Assembly (NCBI GenBank): GCA_023653785.1
Contig: JAMKCH010002883.1
Coordinates: forward strand, 149,501 to 213,500
DNA from: Ophioderma brevispina
Taxonomy: Eukaryota > Echinodermata > Ophiuroidea > Amphilepidida > Ophiodermatidae
Reading direction: 5' to 3'
DNA length: 64,000 bases
This document shows, piece after piece, positions 58,641 to 64,000 of this stretch. The translations under genes and the position numbers were made by a program. The first letter of the stretch is position 1, and every line of letters begins with the position of its first letter. The notes under the pieces are model-generated. The model saw only the letters and a program-made list of their open reading frames with translations. It did not search any database and was not told where the DNA came from.

Positions 58641-61591
58641 ATAAAGAAGATATATAAAAATGTTTTAAAATGAAAGGATCACACAGAATACGAATATAGT
58701 CAGTAATACCGTCCTGACTCATGTAGGAATGTCTTTTTTAATCATCAGCGCTACACTTAGCTTTTCATAAAATAAGCGATCAAAATGCACTCAGAACCGT
58801 AAACCACCCTAGCGGTAATTTCCCATCCACCGTGTGAGATTCGGCACCGTCGGTACTACAGGTTTTACTCGGTCTCAATAGCGCTATTGACGACACATAC
58901 CGCCGGCAGACACCCATTGAAACATAACGCACTAACCTGATCAAAAGGTGAGGCTAGTTTCATAAAGCATAATCCTCATTAAAACGACGAATATGACATG
59001 CGACTCGCACATGAGTGTTTTTAAGCATTCGTAGCCATCTCTTCTTTATGCACTTTCAATTGATCTCATGAAGATGCCTAAGGACTGAAATCCAATATTA
59101 ATATAAAATGAAACGCTAAGGTGTAATTGGTGTCTTCGTACCTCGCACATGCGGAAATCAAACGATGGAATAACACTCCGAAATGCAGCATCTGTTTAAC
59201 AGAAACATTTCGCAGTAGCAGTACCATTTTCTGCCATCCTCTACAGCCCCCCCTCATGTCTTTACTGAGTACGGCTTGCATCAGTCGGATAAAACTAATA
59301 TCCAGCCTCCTCGGAGTGCTTACTAAGCCAATACACTGACGTTCAATCAAGAGACCTAGCCAGGACCAAAACCATCAATGCCCTCATGTATTCATTTCAC
59401 TACAGCATTGAAAAGGGACAAAATCCCCACACTGAGACGAAGTGCCTCAGTTCTAGGGTTTTCAATTAGATCTCCAAAAGGTAATGATCTGCGCAGTGAA
59501 GGTCCTGGAGCATACTCATTAAATGGACAAAATGTACCTTGATAGATGGGACTTCATACAACAACAATCTGAATCTACGTGGAAAATACTGGGTCATCTA
59601 GTATCATGGTCTCGGGCTCAATCTTACGTTTCAAAGATACAGGCTGAAAAATTAAATTATGACCACTCGATACTATCCGAATAAAATTAGGTCAGCAACG
59701 CATTACTATTATGGTCGAGTTGCTATACGTCTGTCTATATAGTACTCACAAATGTATTCCTGCCTTGGCCAGATCATTATCTGCAATAATTAAATATCTT
59801 GTTTTTGGGTAACAAAATAGAAAATTCCATCTATGTCATAATCAATTCTTATCAAATACGACATTCCAACGTGATTTGCAGCTAAATTTATATTTTTCTA
59901 AATGTTTTCAGCATAACAAAAGGGGTTTTTTATGCGTTATATTGATAATACTTACGGTTCATGGATATCACAGAGGTTAAAGACCATGTATAGACGAGTT
60001 GAATTTGTTGATATTTCTTGCAATATTATCCACTACAGCATCTTACGCAACGTAAGGAAAGGGCAAGACTTATGTAACAAAATGAATAAGAAGCCTTTTT
60101 AATGTAATCAAAAGGTAGGTTTACAATATAACCTTCCAAATATATTTACCCAGCCCTGAGAATGATTCAATTACCAGCATCATTTACGAGAAACCATTAA
60201 TGAAAATATTTTAAAATGTTTACCAATTTTTTCTCTTTTTTTGTAATTTTAAACATTAGTCTCAGGTATGTAATTAACTTGCTCTTTGGTAAAATTACAT
60301 ATTATAACCCTTTGCAAACCAATTAAACTTATCTGTAGGAGTTCCAGGGGTTAACCATTATTTGGTAAGTTTTAAAGCCAACGTCGGCTTAAAACTGGTA
60401 AGTCAACGACATACAAATCTAAAATCTAACTGTATATACCAAAACTAACGTTTTTATTATTTATTTATAACCCATTCTGTATTTTATTTCACGATTGAGG
60501 AGAAAGTATGTCTCTGAATGTTTATGGTCAAATTGGAATTCAGAATTGGCCAAACACCCCCATAAACTTGAAATACGCCGGAAATACTGCGATCGTAACA
60601 GACAATCGAAGGAACTTGGTAAAATTTAATAAAATAATACAATTCTTAGAAACGATCATAATTATTTTCACTATTGCTTGGCAATCGTCTCTGTTGTAAA
60701 ACGTATTACATCAAAATGGAAGAAACCGTATGCAATTTTGTTTTCAAATCACCTGGTGAAATGGATGTGAATTAGCAACCTGCATGCAACGTTTCTGCTA
60801 TGGTGTATGCCAAATTATGGTTGTAGCATTTTACTTTACAAAACAGCTGAATTAAAAAAAATCTGATTATCTATAGACATCACTTGTTTGATTTTGGCTC
60901 TCATCAAAAACGGATTGAAATATTGGAGCGAAACTTTACAGATTGGGTTTTGTGGCGGGAAGGCCTCTCTATCAAGATGAAAACTCTAATATACTTAAAT
61001 CGGACCATTCTCCTTTATCCCGATCCGCACAAAAAAAACGTGATAATGTTCTAGTTTTCATAATAACAATATATATTCCTTGACGTGTTTTGAGTTTGCT
61101 TGTTTAGACGTCGGTTAATGCGTGCAAACTTGTTGTAAAACAGAGGGGCAACCTTTCCACCCCAATTTCTGAGTGTCCCTCTAAATATCCCTCTGTATGC
61201 TAGAGAACATGTTCATACTGCTAAAGCAACTACAATAGCATGCGACCTGCATGTCACGTTGTGCTATGTATAACGTTTAACTTTATAAATCATTTAAAAC
61301 AACACTAAGTGTATCAGGCAAGTCAACTTATTCAGTAATTTACTCACTCCAAATATTATTATAGTCTTCGTAAATGTCTCATCGCACAACTTTATACATT
61401 CAATACTACTCATCCTTATGGTAACAAAAACAATATGTCTAAACTATATCAATGGCTCCAATTTCTGACATGGTAGAGGATATTCCCTTGTTTATCATGT
61501 ATACGAGGAAAATTCACAGGAACATGTATATGATGATGTTTGCAGCATTGGATCCGTGCTCTTTCGTGTGAAAACCTTACGCAGTCTTTAA
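58641..61591. other. Long non-coding stretch
   Basis: Nearly 3 kb with no recognised gene, LINE or MITE. One perfect-looking hairpin at about 60370-60396 (TTTTAAAGCCAACGTCGGCT then TAAAAC) is flanked by direct GGTAAG phrases and is too short to classify. Confidence 0.5.
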
Positions 61592-62139
61592 AGCAATAAC
61601 AGCACATTTTTTTGAAGAGCGCCGCGAATTTTCAAAACAAGTTTGAGATTTTTACACGGTTGTATTGGTAACTAGCTAGTAAACTATACCTGTGAATGGT
61701 TAAGCTCGAAAATGTCTATGTGTCGCAAACTAAGGAGTTTTGTAGTTAGAATAATTAATATCGGAGATCTCCGATAATAATTCAATGGCTGCTGGATACG
61801 GCTTTCCGATATGAAATAGCCGGGAAATAGCGCCATGCACGTGTTTACGCTCATCCATTAGTTGTTTTATTGGTTCAAGCAAGTCAAGTTAGAGGTAATT
61901 TTCTTGAGGTGGCATTATTTCATCATGGACGGATGTAAACCACGGATTTCCAGCTCTGCCGTTAAGTACAATCTGGGATCCCAATTCTAATTACAAACTC
62001 GCTTGTTTTATGATAAATACGCATTTTTTTAGCATTCTTGTTCACATGTATAGTTTCCTAGACAATTACCAACATAACTGTGCAAAAATATCAAATTTTG
62101 AAATTGGGAGCGCTCTTCAAAAAATGTGCTGTTATTGCT
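61592..62139 (+). mobile_element. TTAA MITE, family 2, second copy
   Basis: TTAA is intact on both sides (61588-61591 and 62140-62143). The termini AGCAATAACAGCACATTTTT / AAAAATGTGCTGTTATTGCT are perfect. It aligns end to end with 21433-21978 with scattered substitutions and length 548 versus 546 bp, so both copies came from one master of fixed length. The central GGAGATCTCC replaces GGGATCCCC of the other copy and stays palindromic. Confidence 0.95.
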
Positions 62140-63585
62140 TTAAGTGACCCTTTGTATGCTGCACAACGTGTTAGTACATGAGAAGTGTTCATACTTCTAA
62201 AACAACGCCTCCGGACTTGAAGAAGCAATAAAGACGGTCCGACAAGGTATAATTTGATATGAAGATATCGATGCAAGGAAAATATAAGGATGTTATGAAA
62301 ACTCCCTATTACACTATTGACTATGCAATCGCGAGACCAGCATTTATTAGTCATAGAATTTTAAAGAGCCACATGGAATGGTTTCATTCTCTTGTATGTA
62401 GGAGGTCTACATACATTATTAAAGAAGTCTAACAATATTGGTTTATTGATTCCATCAATCATAACTCCACACTCTCTTCATGCAGTGAATTTAATAAATA
62501 AGCAAGAGCGTGAAATCTTCAAAATTAGAGTATTCCTCTAATACGTGCATATGTTAGTGCTAAGATTATTCACCTCAGCATACTTTATCACTAAAGCCTT
62601 GAGTGTTAGCTTTTAGCTTACAGGATGCATCTCTTTAGAGGCCATACACGAGACATGTACTTGACCGAGAAATGCGAAATTCCACGTACAAGTGCACGTC
62701 TCACGAATGATTTTTGAATAGAAAGGATTAGATGACATACGCAATGGACGTACTTCTGGGAAAAAAGTGGACTTCCTTTGTTCAATCGATTCATACATGT
62801 CACATACAAGTACATGGCACATAGTCCTCCAATTTAAGAGTGTCCATACTGCGGACAACAATCACATGTGCCCCCCCCCCCCACGCCGTGGTTGACTAAA
62901 AATGCTTATTTTTTGCAAAGGAATTTCGCCACAAAACAGAAGTCATCTGCTCAGAAAAGACAAAAAAAAACCAAACACAAAAAAAAAAAAAAAAACACCT
63001 GTGTTATCTGTTCAAATACGATGGAGAAGAGTCCATAATACTCTAGGAGTTCATTTTCTATTGACATTGAACTAAACTATGTTCAGGACTATAACCGACG
63101 TAACTGGCCAATGACGTACATTCGGCACGCACCATTACTTTTAAACCGTCCATGCATAGAAGACATATTTCACCACAATTGCTACACATTCGCAAGCTTG
63201 AGTAACTGTTAAATTAAAATTTTAATTTTTTAGGTTTTTTCTTTTTTTAACATTTAAATTACAAACTTTTACGAGTGGATTCAATGTCAAAGCCACTGAC
63301 CTAAGACTAGGCTTGTTTGGACTCTGTTTAAGCACTTGTCATTCCGATGCAAATATGGTCATGACAATTAAAAAATATCTCAGAGCAACTATAGTGGCTT
63401 GCAGGGTTCAAAAGATTAAGGATCTCAGCCTCTAAAAATCTGAAAAATCGACCATACGAAGCATCAAACAACAACGCATAAACACACGGCTGCAAAAGAA
63501 GAAAAATATGGCTAGGGCAGCTAAAAGGGGAAGGGGGTCCCTTACTCTGTCTAGCCACAAGACTTTAAATACTGATGGTATTACA
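62140..63585. other. Non-coding stretch
   Basis: No gene recognised. Simple runs are a C12 at about 62871-62882 and an A18 at about 62979-62996. Confidence 0.45.
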
Positions 63586-63668
63586 GAGGGGGGGCGGGGG
63601 GGGGGGGTTTTCTCTCTTTGGGGGGGGTGGGGGGCGGGGGGGCGGGGGGGGGGGGGGGGGGGGGGGGG

Positions 63669-63703
<35 letters not shown>

Positions 63704-63750
63704 TGGGGGGGGGGGGGGTTCTGTTTTGGGGGGGGGGGGGGGGGGGGGGA
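63586..63750. repeat. Extreme G/T homopolymer tract
   Basis: Long G runs broken by a few C or T bases enclose a 32-T run (63671-63702). The open frames across it encode only glycine, phenylalanine or proline runs and are artefacts. It could form G-quadruplexes, but such mirrored homopolymers are also common consensus errors in assemblies. Confidence 0.9.
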
Positions 63751-63894
63751 ATTGGGGCCCTCTTGTACATTGATTTCGTGGTGGAAATGATAATCACATC
63801 TCGTACGGAAGTACATTTGAGAATGTCGTGTTAATGCGTCAAAGTGTCGTTTCCAAAGGCCAGACGGAAAATTCACCTTTGCGTTTGTGGGTGT

Positions 63895-63933
63895 GGGTAT
63901 ATATTATATATTATATATATTATATATATAAAA
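63895..63933. repeat. (TA)n-rich tract
   Basis: Irregular TATATTATATA repeats, self-complementary and so hairpin-prone. Confidence 0.85.
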
Positions 63934-64000
63934 ATGATAAATTTTCTGTCCCTTTGTATTCCATGATCGAAACACTCGAAAATTTATTTCGTGTGGCTTA

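Noticed and set aside
63432..63876. Open frames of 70-120 codons rich in Gly, Pro, Phe or Lys
   Set aside because: They translate homopolymer runs; no gene content.

Overview
The window looks like non-coding DNA from a large animal genome. It is AT-rich by eye, has no long open reading frame on either strand, and carries no operons, no rRNA and no complete tRNA gene. Its recognisable content is dispersed and tandem repeats, decayed LINEs and short inverted-repeat DNA transposons. The mixture (RTE-type and CR1/L2-like LINE relics, many TTAA-flanked MITEs, a Tc1/mariner relic, foldback elements) fits a marine invertebrate such as a hemichordate, echinoderm or cephalochordate. That placement is inference; no single sequence proves a species.

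Layout. 1-8.4 kb: mostly featureless, with one near-perfect foldback (2034-2168), a degraded relative (5258-5443) and microsatellites. 8.4-11 kb: two TTAA MITEs around a cluster of short hairpins. 11-16.4 kb: featureless DNA, a trinucleotide-rich tract and a poly-G/pyrimidine tract. 16.4-17.9 kb: the best gene candidate, three exon-like segments (+) that join in one phase, with the middle and last exons present twice as a nearly identical tandem copy across a 20-T run. 18.6-22 kb: a 0.7-kb dispersed repeat and a 546-bp TTAA element. 22.5-27.6 kb: a four-copy tandem array of 1.1-1.5 kb units. 28-36.5 kb: small hairpin elements, plus a minus-strand site that is either a signal-peptide first exon or a recursive splice point. 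36.5-37.6 kb: a satellite of about 117 bp in nine copies. 39.5-46.3 kb: MITEs, two antisense LINE fragments and the second copy of the 0.7-kb repeat. 47-53 kb: a 71-bp tandem pair, a TTAA MITE, two minus-strand exon candidates and a long-TIR element. 53.5-59 kb: a Tc1/mariner relic, further MITEs and a LINE 3' end. 61.6-64 kb: a second copy of the 546-bp TTAA element and an extreme G/T homopolymer tract.

The most coherent system is a group of three unrelated-looking MITE families (eight copies) that nearly all sit in TTAA targets, which suggests mobilisation by a piggyBac-like transposase encoded elsewhere. No complete autonomous transposon is present. All coordinates, similarities and splice-site calls were made by eye; identities and folding energies were not computed.
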